From Actinomycetes bacterium (GTDB taxonomy: Bacteria > Actinomycetota > Actinomycetes > Actinomycetales > Cellulomonadaceae), in the NCBI GenBank assembly GCA_023418375.1, contig JAEZZV010000007.1, positions 1 through 17,033 of the forward strand: a stretch of 17,033 bases of DNA, written 5' to 3'. The notes beneath the pieces are model-generated. The model was not told where the DNA came from, searched no databases, and worked only from the letters and a program-made list of their open reading frames with translations. Positions 1 to 10,192 of the stretch are shown one piece after another (the first letter of the stretch is position 1; the number at the start of each line of letters is the position of its first letter). The position numbers and the translations under genes are program-made.

Positions 1-1
1 G

Positions 2-403
2 GGCACGGCCCGGGCCGGCCGCGCCGGCGACGTACGGACCGGCGACGGCCGCGACCCCGTGCTCATGGGCGACACGCTCGCCCGCCTGGCGGCCGAGCGC
101 GGGTGGAGCGAGCGGCTGTCGGTGGGCGGCGTCGTCGGGCGCTGGCGCGAGGTGGTGGGCGACGAGATCGCGGACCACTGCACACCCGAGACGTTCGAGG
201 AGGGCCTGCTGGTCGTGCGGGCCGACTCGACGGTCTGGGCGTCCAACCTCCGCCTGCTCGCACCCACGCTCCTGGGGCGCCTCGCGGAGGAGGTGGGACC
301 GGATGTGGTGACCGAGGTCCGGGTGCTCGGTCCGGTCGGCCCGCGCTGGGCCAAGGGCAAGCGCTCGGTCCCCGGCCGGGGCCCCCGCGACACCTACGGC
401 TGA
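2..403 (+). CDS. dciA: DUF721/DciA-family protein, 5' end cut off by window
   Basis: This is the 3' part of a DUF721 (DciA) gene. DciA proteins bind the replicative helicase DnaB and help load or run it at the replication fork. The frame is open from base 2, so the true start lies left of the window; the GTG at 59 is internal, because the segment before it already reads like the Arg/Gly-rich linker of actinobacterial homologues. The visible part has the family core, with VGGVVGRWREVVGDEIADHC early, then LLVVRADSTVWASNLRLL, and the usual actinobacterial ending GPRWAKGKRSVPGRGPRDTYG split around its conserved GRGPRDTYG tail. Lying just before gyrB fits the standard order recF-dciA-gyrB-gyrA. 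Assignment to the family is firm; the helicase role is taken from work on other bacteria. Confidence 0.85.
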   Translation, partial: GTARAGRAGDVRTGDGRDPVLMGDTLARLAAERGWSERLSVGGVVGRWREVVGDEIADHCTPETFEEGLLVVRADSTVWASNLRLLAPTLLGRLAEEVGPDVVTEVRVLGPVGPRWAKGKRSVPGRGPRDTYG

Positions 404-532
404 GCCGGCCCCCCGCCAGCCGCTCCGGCGCGCTCTGACGCGAGAACCCCGGCCCGGCCACCCCCTGGTCACCCCCGGGATCCGTTCGCGCGTCCAGGCT
501 GTGCGGAAGCGGCCCAGAGGGGCATCACACGG

Positions 533-538
533 TAGACT
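533..538 (+). promoter_or_regulatory. possible -10 element upstream of gyrB
   Basis: The 286-bp gap between dciA and gyrB holds a TAGACT hexamer at 533-538 within GGTAGACTGA, which fits the TANNNT form of actinobacterial -10 boxes. No good -35 is visible 16-19 bases upstream. It would leave a leader of about 145 bases before the chosen gyrB start. The rest of the gap shows no small gene or clear structure. Confidence 0.3.
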
Positions 539-689
539 GACTCCCGTCATCCCTGGTGTTCGCGCGCGCCGCGCCGCGGGCTCGGCCTTTCGGCGTGCCC
601 GCTGCCTGTGCCTCGCACCCGCCAGGTCCCTGCGCCGAGGCCCGCACCGGTCCGCGCGCGCGTCGCACGCACGAGGAGCACCTTCGCCC

Positions 690-2762
690 GTGGCTGATCC
701 CACCGCCAGCACCCTCCCCGTGACACCCACCCCGACGCCGTCCCCCGGCTACGACGCGAGCGCGATCACCGTCCTCGAGGGCCTCGAGGCCGTCCGCAAG
801 CGGCCGGGCATGTACATCGGCTCGACCGGTCCGCGCGGCCTGCACCACCTGGTGTACGAGGTCGTCGACAACTCGGTCGACGAGGCGCTCGCCGGGCACT
901 GCGACCACATCGAGGTCACGCTCCTGGCCGACGGCGGCGTCCGCGTCACCGACAACGGCCGCGGCATCCCGGTCGGCATCGTCGAGAGCGAGGGCAAGCC
1001 GGCCGTCGAGGTCGTGCTCACCGTGCTCCACGCGGGGGGCAAGTTCGGCGGCGGCGGCTACGCGGTCTCGGGCGGCCTGCACGGCGTCGGCGTCTCGGTC
1101 GTGAACGCGCTGTCGCACCGGCTCGGCGTCGAGGTGCGCCGCGAGGGCCACGTGCACCGCCAGGACTACCGCGACGGCGTCCCGCAGGCGCCGCTCGAGG
1201 TCGGTGAGGAGACCGACGCGACGGGCACCACCGTGACCTTCTGGCCGAACGGCGACATCTTCGAGACCGTCGACTTCGACTTCGAGACCCTGCGCTCGCG
1301 GTTCCAGCAGTACGCCTTCCTCAACAAGGGCCTGCAGATCACGCTCACCGACGAGCGGCCCCAGCACACCGGCACCGAGGACGAGATCACCGACGCCGCC
1401 GCGGCCAAGACCGCGCACGAGGCGGACGGGATCACCGAGGCGGGCAACGGGACCCCGGCCCGCACGGTCGTCTACAAGTACGACGGCGGCCTGGTCGACT
1501 ACGTCAAGCACCTCAGCTCGACGAAGAAGGTCGACCTCGTGCACCCCGAGGTCATCGACTTCTCGGCCGAGGACACCGAGCGTCGGATCTCCGTCGAGAT
1601 CGCGATGCAGTGGACCACGGCCTACTCGGAGTCGGTGCACACGTACGCGAACACGATCTCCACCACCGAGGGCGGCACGCACGAGGAGGGCTTCCGCGCG
1701 GCGCTGACGACGCTCATCAACAAGTACGCGCGCGAGAAGAACATCCTCAAGGAGAAGGAGGACAACCTCACGGGCGACGACGTCCGCGAGGGCCTGACCG
1801 CCGTCATCTCCGTCAAGCTCGGCGAGCCGCAGTTCGAGGGCCAGACCAAGACGAAGCTCGGCAACACCGAGGCGCGCACCTTCGTGCAGAAGGTGGTCGG
1901 CGACCAACTGGCCGACTGGCTCGACGCGCACCCGGGCGAGGCCCGCGACGTCATCCGCAAGTCCATCCAGGCGTCCCAGGCGCGGATGGCCGCCCGCAAG
2001 GCGCGCGAGGCCACGCGCCGCAAGGGCCTGCTCGAGTCCGGCGGCATGCCCGGCAAGCTCAAGGACTGCCAGTCCAACGACGCGTCCGAGTCCGAGATCT
2101 TCATCGTCGAGGGTGACTCCGCGGGTGGCTCCGCCGTCCGCGGCCGCAACCCGCGCACCCAGGCGATCCTCCCGCTGCGCGGCAAGATCCTGAACGTCGA
2201 GCGGGCGCGGCTCGACCGCGCGCTCGGCAACGCCGAGGTCCAGGCGCTGATCACGGCGTTCGGCACGGGCATCGGCGAGGACTTCGACATCGCCAAGCTG
2301 CGGTACCACAAGATCGTGCTCATGGCCGACGCGGACGTCGACGGCCAGCACATCACGACGCTGCTGCTGACCCTGCTCTTCCGGTACATGCCCGAGCTCA
2401 TCACCAACGGGCACGTCTACCTCGCGCAGCCGCCGCTCTACCGGATCAAGTGGTCGAACTCCCCGCACGACTACGTGTTCTCCGACCGCGAGCGCGACGC
2501 CGTCCTCGCCGCCGGGCAGGCCGCCGGCAAGCGCATCCCCAAGGAGAACGGGATCCAGCGCTACAAGGGTCTCGGCGAGATGGACTACCACGAGCTGTGG
2601 GAGACCACGATGGACCCGGACCACCGGATCCTGCTGCAGGTCACCCTCGACGACGCGGCGGCGGCCGACGAGATCTTCTCGGTGCTCATGGGCGAGGACG
2701 TGGAGTCCCGACGCTCCTTCATCCAGCGCAACGCCAAGGACGTGAGGTTCCTGGACATCTAG
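690..2762 (+). CDS. gyrB: DNA gyrase subunit B
   Basis: ATPase subunit of DNA gyrase, the type IIA topoisomerase that adds negative supercoils; acts as GyrA2GyrB2 in the cytoplasm. The frame is open further upstream, but GTG at 690 is chosen because GAGGAG lies at 673-678 and the protein then starts VADPTAS, close to other actinobacterial GyrB; it gives 690 residues. GHKL ATPase motifs are present: YEVVDNSVDEA with the catalytic Glu at about 57 and Mg-binding Asn at about 61, DNGRGIPV, and GLHGVGVSVVNALS. The QTK loop appears as GQTKTKLGN. The TOPRIM domain has EGDSAGGSA with Glu474 and DADVDGQHI with the metal-binding Asp547, 549 and 551. The C-terminus has QRYKGLGEMDYHELW. A short acidic insert between TDERP and YKYDGGL is common in actinobacteria. 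gyrA follows after 67 bases. Confidence 0.98.
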   Translation: MADPTASTLPVTPTPTPSPGYDASAITVLEGLEAVRKRPGMYIGSTGPRGLHHLVYEVVDNSVDEALAGHCDHIEVTLLADGGVRVTDNGRGIPVGIVESEGKPAVEVVLTVLHAGGKFGGGGYAVSGGLHGVGVSVVNALSHRLGVEVRREGHVHRQDYRDGVPQAPLEVGEETDATGTTVTFWPNGDIFETVDFDFETLRSRFQQYAFLNKGLQITLTDERPQHTGTEDEITDAAAAKTAHEADGITEAGNGTPARTVVYKYDGGLVDYVKHLSSTKKVDLVHPEVIDFSAEDTERRISVEIAMQWTTAYSESVHTYANTISTTEGGTHEEGFRAALTTLINKYAREKNILKEKEDNLTGDDVREGLTAVISVKLGEPQFEGQTKTKLGNTEARTFVQKVVGDQLADWLDAHPGEARDVIRKSIQASQARMAARKAREATRRKGLLESGGMPGKLKDCQSNDASESEIFIVEGDSAGGSAVRGRNPRTQAILPLRGKILNVERARLDRALGNAEVQALITAFGTGIGEDFDIAKLRYHKIVLMADADVDGQHITTLLLTLLFRYMPELITNGHVYLAQPPLYRIKWSNSPHDYVFSDRERDAVLAAGQAAGKRIPKENGIQRYKGLGEMDYHELWETTMDPDHRILLQVTLDDAAAADEIFSVLMGEDVESRRSFIQRNAKDVRFLDI

Positions 2763-2829
2763 CGATGGCCGACGGCGGCCGGCGCGCCCCGCGCGGTCGC
2801 CCCCCAGGAACCGGACGAGACGAGGACAC

Positions 2830-5630
<2,801 letters not shown>

Positions 5631-5634
<4 letters not shown>

Positions 5635-6326
5635 GCAGCGAGCGGACCCAACCGCCGTCGATCGCGCCGAAGAAGGCCCCGGCGAACCGCCCGGGTGGCG
5701 CGTCCGCCGACGAGCAGGCCGGCGTCCGGCCCGTGACCGGCCCGGTCAGCGGAGCGACGGCACCGTCGATGGGCGACCGGATCCGCAAGGGAGCCGAGTC
5801 CCTGCGCGGTCCGCGGTCCGACGCGACGTCCGCGCCCGAGGCGCCGGCGGCTCCGGCTGCGGGTCTCGGCGCCACCGCCGGGCGTGTCGGTACGGCCTCG
5901 GCCCCGCCCGCCGGTGCGGCGCGCGAGTCCGCGCGTCCGGCCCCCGCGTCGACGTCGTCGGGCGGCGCCCGCAAGGTGCGCCTCGCCGTGGCGCGCATCG
6001 ACCCGTGGTCGGTGATGAAGCTGTCGTTCCTGCTGTCCGTGGCGATCGGCATCATGATCGTGGTGGCCGCCGCAGTGGTGTGGCAGACGCTCGACAGCAT
6101 GGCCGTGTTCACGTCGGTGAACGAGACCATCGCGACCATCGCCGACGACCCCGACTTCTTCAACCTGCTCGAGTACGCGGCGTTCCCGCGCGTCCTCTCG
6201 CTGGCCACGATGATCGCCGTGGTGGACGTGGTGCTCCTCACCGCGCTCTCCACGATCGGGGCGTTCCTGTACAACATCGTCGCGGCACTGGTCGGTGGCG
6301 TCACCGTCACCCTCACCGACGACTGA
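5631..6326 (+). CDS. DUF3566 two-pass membrane protein
   Basis: Membrane protein of 231 residues in the DUF3566 family, which sits directly after gyrA in most actinobacteria (as Rv0007 does in M. tuberculosis). Residues 1-112 are a Pro/Ala/Ser/Gly-rich, probably disordered cytoplasmic segment. The conserved domain starts near RKVRLAVARIDPWSVMK at 114-130. One membrane helix follows at about 130-152 and a second at about 187-222, separated by a segment with NETIATIADDPDFF. The ATG overlaps the gyrA stop (ATGA), and GAGGGAGA just upstream serves as ribosome binding site, so it is very likely coupled to gyrA. The molecular role is unknown; the family is linked to the cell envelope only by its membrane topology. 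Confidence 0.92.
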
Positions 6327-6353
6327 TCGCGCGCCAGCCCGGGTCCTTCGAAC

Positions 6354-6383
6354 TTGGGTGGCGAGGTCACGCTGGGGTAGTCT
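6354..6383 (+). promoter_or_regulatory. predicted promoter for tRNA-Ile and downstream RNA genes
   Basis: TTGGGT at 6354-6359 and TAGTCT at 6378-6383 with an 18-base spacer form a credible housekeeping sigma promoter. Transcription would start about 12-15 bases before tRNA-Ile at 6404. No terminator is seen between the two tRNA genes, so the small protein gene and tRNA-Ala could be on the same transcript. Confidence 0.6.
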
Positions 6384-6403
6384 CGACCGGCGCGACTGCG
6401 CAC

Positions 6404-6477
6404 GGGCCTATAGCTCAGACGGTTAGAGCGCTTCCCTGATAAGGAAGAGGTCAGAGGTTCAAGTCCTCTTAGGCCCA
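6404..6477 (+). tRNA. ileT: tRNA-Ile (GAU)
   Basis: The 74-base cloverleaf is complete. The acceptor stem GGGCCTA pairs with TAGGCCC, the D stem is GCTC/GAGC, the anticodon stem is CTTCC/GGAAG with loop CTGATAA and anticodon GAT at 6438-6440, and the T stem is AGAGG/CCTCT with loop TTCAAGT. The discriminator is A6477; the 3' CCA is not encoded. tRNA-Ile followed by tRNA-Ala behind gyrA and DUF3566 is the standard actinobacterial arrangement. The symbol follows the M. tuberculosis name. Confidence 0.97.
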
Positions 6478-6502
6478 CTCCCCCGACCCGCCGGAGGATC
6501 GC

Positions 6503-6622
6503 ATGAAGAAGCTCCTGGTCGCGGCCGTGCTCGCCGGCATCGGCTACGTCGTCTACCGGGCCTACACGGACGAGCGGGACGACCGGGCACTCTGGACTGA
6601 GGTCACCGACGACGTCGAGTGA
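6503..6622 (+). CDS. DLW-39 family small protein
   Basis: A 39-residue protein that starts MKKLLVAAVLAGIGYVVYRA and ends DDVE. GGAGG at 6493-6497, five bases before the ATG, supports translation. The first 20 residues form one hydrophobic helix with two N-terminal lysines, and the rest is acidic and hydrophilic. Length, helix and position between tRNA-Ile and tRNA-Ala match the actinobacterial DLW-39 family, named for its length and an Asp-Leu-Trp motif near the end. Here that motif reads ALW in DDRALWTEVTD. Probably a single-pass membrane micro-protein; its function is unknown. Confidence 0.82.
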   Translation: MKKLLVAAVLAGIGYVVYRAYTDERDDRALWTEVTDDVE

Positions 6623-6649
6623 CTCCCGCCCCGCTCGCCGGGGCACCGC

Positions 6650-6725
6650 GGGGCCATGGCGCAAGTGGTAGCGCACCTGCTTTGCAAGCAGGGGGTTAGG
6701 GGTTCGAGTCCCCTTGGCTCCACCA
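6650..6725 (+). tRNA. alaT: tRNA-Ala (UGC)
   Basis: The cloverleaf is complete. Acceptor GGGGCCA pairs with TGGCTCC with one G-U, the D stem is GCGC/GCGC, the anticodon stem CCTGC/GCAGG encloses TTTGCAA with anticodon TGC at 6683-6685, and the T stem is AGGGG/CCCCT with loop TTCGAGT. Discriminator A6722 is followed by an encoded CCA at 6723-6725. The accessory toxin block begins only 74 bases further on. Confidence 0.97.
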
Positions 6726-6798
6726 GTGAGAATGACGACCCCTCGCGCGAGCACCGCCGACGCCATGGCATGATCGCTGCGTCGCGGAGGGGGCAACC

Positions 6799-7245
6799 GT
6801 GGGAGCAGCGGAGCAGCAGGACCAGCTGGCCGTCGTCGCGCGCCGGCTCGCGCAGGTCGCGCCCCCCGGGTGGGCGCACCTGGTCGGGAGCTTCGAGGCA
6901 ACGGTCTCCGACGCCGGCGAGGTCACGCTCGACTGGATCACGACGGCCGTCGTCGACGGCGGCGACCGCTGGCTCTACGGGCAGCTCGGCTACGACGAGG
7001 AGCTGTACGACGCCGTCGTGCGCCTGAACGAGCTCGCCGCGGAGGGCGGGCCGCAGGCCCGGTGGACGACCTGTGAGCTGCACCTGGAGCCGGACGGTGC
7101 GATCCAGGTGAGCCTCGGCTACGACCCGCCCAAGCGGAGCCGGGGCATCTACGACGACGAGTCCCTCGGCCGGTTCGAGGGGTACCTGGACGTGTGGGTG
7201 GCGGCGCACGGACCGCGCCCGGGCTCGGCGCCGGCCGGCGGGTAG
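6799..7245 (+). CDS. YezG-like (DUF600-type) immunity protein, upstream copy
   Basis: A 148-residue soluble acidic protein with a GTG start behind a strong GGAGGGGG at 6786-6793. The pattern resembles the YezG/DUF600 immunity family: an N-terminal helix, APPGWAHLVGSFEA near residue 21, a strand with GEVTLDW, a helix with LYDAVVRLNELA, then WTTCELHLEPDGAIQVSLGYD followed by a C-terminal region. In Bacillus, YezG neutralises YeeF, a secreted toxin with the same kind of C-terminal nuclease domain as the protein encoded at 7542. It probably binds the toxin and protects the producer and its kin. The next gene starts six bases after the stop, so the four genes look like one operon. An immunity gene upstream of its toxin is less usual than one downstream; a second candidate lies at 9559. 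The family call is by pattern, not by alignment. Confidence 0.65.
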   Translation: MGAAEQQDQLAVVARRLAQVAPPGWAHLVGSFEATVSDAGEVTLDWITTAVVDGGDRWLYGQLGYDEELYDAVVRLNELAAEGGPQARWTTCELHLEPDGAIQVSLGYDPPKRSRGIYDDESLGRFEGYLDVWVAAHGPRPGSAPAGG

Positions 7246-7251
7246 CCGACG

Positions 7252-7545
7252 ATGTCGGACCTCGTCCCCAACCCGTACCGTGCGGCGCTGCGACAGCGCC
7301 GCGGGCGGGCTGGGCCGGTGGCCGACGAGCTGCGGGCCGCGCTCGACGCCGCGGTGCGTGCGATGGAGCGCGGCGCGTGGGTGAGCAGCATGGCAGACGA
7401 CTTCGCTGCCGACCTGGCCGGCCACCGTGACGCGCTCGGGCTCGCCTCCGACGGCGTCCTGGCCACCTACGACGAGGCGATCGCGGGGCAGCCGGAGCTG
7501 GTCGAGCGCGACGACTGGCAGGTCCGGTGGAGGAACCTGCGGTGA
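7252..7545 (+). CDS. small helical WXG100/ESX-like partner of the toxin
   Basis: A 97-residue protein predicted to be mainly helical, with no signal peptide. After NPYRAAL the first helix spans about residues 20-41, then GAWVSSMADDFAADL and a second helix up to QPELV, ending DDWQVRWRN. The central GAW with a helix on each side recalls the WXG turn of ESX-type proteins, but the third position is Ser, so it is not a canonical WXG100. Small helical proteins like this are often encoded just before actinobacterial toxins and are thought to help folding or type VII export. Its stop overlaps the toxin start (GTGA), which favours equal coupled synthesis and a physical complex. No secretion machinery is encoded in this window, so the export route is inference. 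Confidence 0.6.
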   Translation: MSDLVPNPYRAALRQRRGRAGPVADELRAALDAAVRAMERGAWVSSMADDFAADLAGHRDALGLASDGVLATYDEAIAGQPELVERDDWQVRWRNLR

Positions 7546-9554
7546 GGGTCGCCTCGATCGACCTGGCGCAGATGGCCGCCCTGGTCCGCGCTCTCGAGGT
7601 CGCGGTCGCCGACGTCGCGCGCCATCGGTCCACCCTGCGGCAGGGGCTGACGGACGTCATGCTCGGGTCCGGGGGCCTGGAGCGCCTGGACCGGGTGCAG
7701 GCGTGGCTGGACGCCGAGCTCCCGGGCCTGCGCCGCCGTCTGGCGCTCGCCCGCTCCATCGAGGCGCAGACGCCGGGCTTCCAGGCGTACGTGCAGCTGG
7801 ACGAGGCCTCGCTCCCGACGACGACGCCGGCCGAGGCGCGCGCGCTCGCCGACCGCGCGGCCGAGATCATCGAGGGCGACGACGTGGGCGAGCTGCCCGA
7901 CGAGCTCGTGGACCTCCTGCGCACGCACGCCACCGACCCGTACTTCGCGCACCGCCTGGCGAGCCTCGTGTCCCCCGAGGAGCTCGCCCGGCTGGTCGTC
8001 GATGCGTCGTGGGAACGCCGGGCGCTGGCGCAGTCGATGGGCCTGAGCGGTGACTACTCCGAGGTGGACGAGTTCGACGGCCGCTACGAGGCGGTGCTCG
8101 ACGGCCTGGGTCTCGCCTTCGGCACCGCCACGCAGGGCACCGGTGACCTCGCCCTGCCCGCGGACTACGCGCGTCGGTGGACGGCGGCGATCACCGACGA
8201 GTCCCCCGATGTCCTCGGTCAGGCGAGCGCGCTCGGGCTCGTGGTGTCGCGCGGGACGTTCTCGGCCGACTTCATCACCACGCTCGCGAGTGACGTCTAC
8301 GCGTACGAGCGCTCCGTGGACCAGCGTGGCATGTGGTACGAGCGGGCCCACTCCCAGGGCGGGGCCTTCGGCGCGATCGATCCGGTGCACGGGGACGACG
8401 AGGGCGCACCGACCGGGCACACCGAGTACTACGACCCGCTCGCGGGGATCCTCGCCGCCGTCGGCCGGACCCCCGAGGCTGCCCAACGGCTGTTCGGCAC
8501 GGGTGCGACGGTGACGATCGAGGTCGGTGACGAGTCCGCCGAGGTCAACGAGCTCCTCGACTACGTGCTCTCCCGGCGGCGCTGGCCGGTGGACGACGGC
8601 GCCGGCTCGCACGCCGCGGTCGCCGCAGCGATCACCCCCTTCGAGAACGGCTCGACGATCAGCGCCGCGATCGCCGCCGACGCGCGGGAGGTGCTCGAGC
8701 TCAAGGCGGCCGAGATCGAGGCGCGCAGCGAGAACACGAACCCGTTCTCCGAGATCGGGCACCTCGTCCTCGACGCCCTGGGCCTGGTCCCCGCCCTCGG
8801 TGAGCCGGCCGACGCCATCAACGCCGTGTGGTACGCGGCCGAGGGCAACGTCGTCGACGCCGCCCTGTCCTCCGCCGCGCTCATCCCGTTCCTCGGCTGG
8901 GGCGCGACCGGCGGCAAGTGGACCCGGCGCGCACTGCGGGCGGACGAGATCGCCCAGCTCGCGGCCCGTGGGTTCGACGTCGACGAGATCCGGGCCCTCG
9001 AGGGAACCGTCGACCTCGTCGCGCGGGCCGACGACCTCCCGATGCCGCACCTGACGTTCGACGACGTCGGCGCGTTCAACCGAGCCGCCAACTCCGCTCA
9101 CCCGAACACGGTGTACGAGTTCAACGGGATGGCGTGGGAGACGGACGCGCTCGGCCGCACGCGGAGCGTCAGCGGCCAGGTGAACCTCGGGCAGGGCGGC
9201 CGCAACACCCGGCTCCAGGCGGTCATCGGGAACGAGGGCCTGCCGTCCGACGTAGGCTTCCATCTCATCGCCGACTCGCTCGGCGGACCGACGAACCGGC
9301 TCAACGTCCTCCCCGGCAACGGCCGCCCGATCGGCGGCCGGGTGAACCTCAACCAGGGTGAGTGGTCGAGGATGGAGTCCAGGATCCGCGCGGCGCTCAG
9401 GGGAGAGACCCCGGGTGACGTCCAGATCCACATCGAGCCTCTGTACGGACCGGACAATGTCACGGCGCGACCCGACGAGTTCGTCGTCGAGCTGCGCATC
9501 GATGGGGAGACGTTCGAGTATGACTGGATCAACGATGCCCAGCCGCCCGGGTGA
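7542..9554 (+). CDS. polymorphic toxin with C-terminal DNA/RNA non-specific endonuclease domain
   Basis: A 670-residue modular toxin. GTG 7542 overlaps the previous stop and has GGAGG at 7529-7533; an in-frame GTG at 7527 is less likely because that ribosome binding site would lie inside its coding region. Residues 1-110 are helical and WXG100-like. Residues 115-345 include DPYFAHRLASLVSPEEL and RGTFSADFITTLASDVYAYE, resembling the DUF6571-type trunk of actinobacterial toxins. Residues 405-460 are a hydrophobic pre-toxin segment (LDALGLVPALGEPADAIN, then ALIPFLGWGATGGKW). The end, from about 525, matches the Endonuclea_NS_2 style: ETDALGRT, SDVGFHLIADSLGGPTN with probable catalytic His574, Asn585 and Asn588 as possible metal ligands, then LNQGEWSRMESRI. 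The substrate is probably DNA of rival cells. No signal peptide; YezG-like immunity genes lie on both sides, as expected for the YeeF-type toxin family. Confidence 0.85.
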   Translation: MRVASIDLAQMAALVRALEVAVADVARHRSTLRQGLTDVMLGSGGLERLDRVQAWLDAELPGLRRRLALARSIEAQTPGFQAYVQLDEASLPTTTPAEARALADRAAEIIEGDDVGELPDELVDLLRTHATDPYFAHRLASLVSPEELARLVVDASWERRALAQSMGLSGDYSEVDEFDGRYEAVLDGLGLAFGTATQGTGDLALPADYARRWTAAITDESPDVLGQASALGLVVSRGTFSADFITTLASDVYAYERSVDQRGMWYERAHSQGGAFGAIDPVHGDDEGAPTGHTEYYDPLAGILAAVGRTPEAAQRLFGTGATVTIEVGDESAEVNELLDYVLSRRRWPVDDGAGSHAAVAAAITPFENGSTISAAIAADAREVLELKAAEIEARSENTNPFSEIGHLVLDALGLVPALGEPADAINAVWYAAEGNVVDAALSSAALIPFLGWGATGGKWTRRALRADEIAQLAARGFDVDEIRALEGTVDLVARADDLPMPHLTFDDVGAFNRAANSAHPNTVYEFNGMAWETDALGRTRSVSGQVNLGQGGRNTRLQAVIGNEGLPSDVGFHLIADSLGGPTNRLNVLPGNGRPIGGRVNLNQGEWSRMESRIRAALRGETPGDVQIHIEPLYGPDNVTARPDEFVVELRIDGETFEYDWINDAQPPG

Positions 9555-9558
9555 GCCG

Positions 9559-9999
9559 ATGGTGGTCGAGCTGTCCGCCGAGCACGAGGACCTCCTCGGG
9601 CGAATCGCCCGCTCCTACGCGGCCGCGGCGCCGTCGGACTGGCTACGCATCGTCGTCCGGCAGGAGTGCTCCATGGAGCCGCAGCTGCGCGGCCGGGTGG
9701 CGGTGCGCGAGGTCGTCCGCGCAGCGCCGGAGGGTCTCGTCCAGGAGCCCTATCGTCCGCCGCGGGACCTGCACTTCCCGACCGGGACGATGCTGGACAC
9801 CCTGGCCGCTGCGTCTCCGACGAAGACGGTGGTGATGCACCTGGTGGTGGACCGGGACGGGTCGTGGTCCGGCCGGGTGGAGCAGGACGTGCCGCGGGTG
9901 CTGGCGGGGGTGCGGGACGAGACGTCGTCCACGCCCGTGCACCAGCACCTCGAGCGGCACCGCCAGGAGCTGGAGGAGATGGCAGCACGCTTGAGGTGA
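9559..9999 (+). CDS. second YezG-like candidate immunity protein, downstream copy
   Basis: A 146-residue soluble protein starting at ATG 9559, four bases after the toxin stop; GGGTGAG at 9549-9555 can serve as a weak ribosome binding site overlapping the end of the toxin gene. The frame is open much further upstream, but that stretch lies inside the nuclease domain in another frame. The layout mirrors the upstream immunity protein: an N-terminal helix LLGRIARSYAAAAPSDWLRIVV, a strand region, a helix around TGTMLDTLAAAS, then VVMHLVVDRDGSWSGRVEQDVPR, and a long C-terminal helix HQHLERHRQELEEMAARL. This matches the YezG-like fold pattern at low sequence identity. Position directly after the toxin is the usual one for a cognate immunity gene. 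It may be the true cognate protein or a protector against a related toxin. Confidence 0.6.
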   Translation: MVVELSAEHEDLLGRIARSYAAAAPSDWLRIVVRQECSMEPQLRGRVAVREVVRAAPEGLVQEPYRPPRDLHFPTGTMLDTLAAASPTKTVVMHLVVDRDGSWSGRVEQDVPRVLAGVRDETSSTPVHQHLERHRQELEEMAARLR

Positions 10000-10147
10000 A
10001 CGCCGCCACCGGTTGTGGGTCAGCTGGCTGACGATCTGGCACCGGCTCGGCAGGTCGTCGTCACCGTTCTCGGCGGGCTGCTGCGCGCCGGCTGCGCGAC
10101 CGGGACACCCGGTGGCGCACCCGGGTTCACCCGCGGCCGTCCCTGAT

Positions 10148-10159
10148 GGGTGCGCACCC
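10148..10159. repeat. 12-bp perfect palindrome upstream of the lipoprotein gene
   Basis: GGGTGCGCACCC is its own reverse complement and lies 34 bases before the start of the lipoprotein gene, in the 193-bp gap after the toxin block. Such a site could bind a dimeric regulator, but in DNA this GC-rich a short palindrome can arise by chance. The same gap also has a 6-bp inverted repeat, GTCAGC and GCTGAC, at 10019-10032, and no convincing promoter. Confidence 0.35.
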
Positions 10160-10192
10160 ACGGCCGACTCCTCCGGCGAGGAGGCGAGGGCG

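Noticed and set aside
501..689. N-terminal extension of GyrB from the GTG at 501
   Set aside because: The extra 63 residues are Arg/Ala-rich with no GyrB similarity, and a good ribosome binding site supports the start at 690.
9358..9558. Upstream extension of the second immunity gene
   Set aside because: This stretch lies inside the conserved nuclease domain of the toxin in another frame; ATG 9559 directly after the toxin stop is more sensible.
10013..10192. N-terminal extension of the lipoprotein
   Set aside because: It would bury the signal peptide and lipobox 60 residues inside the protein; the GAGGAGG before ATG 10193 fits far better.
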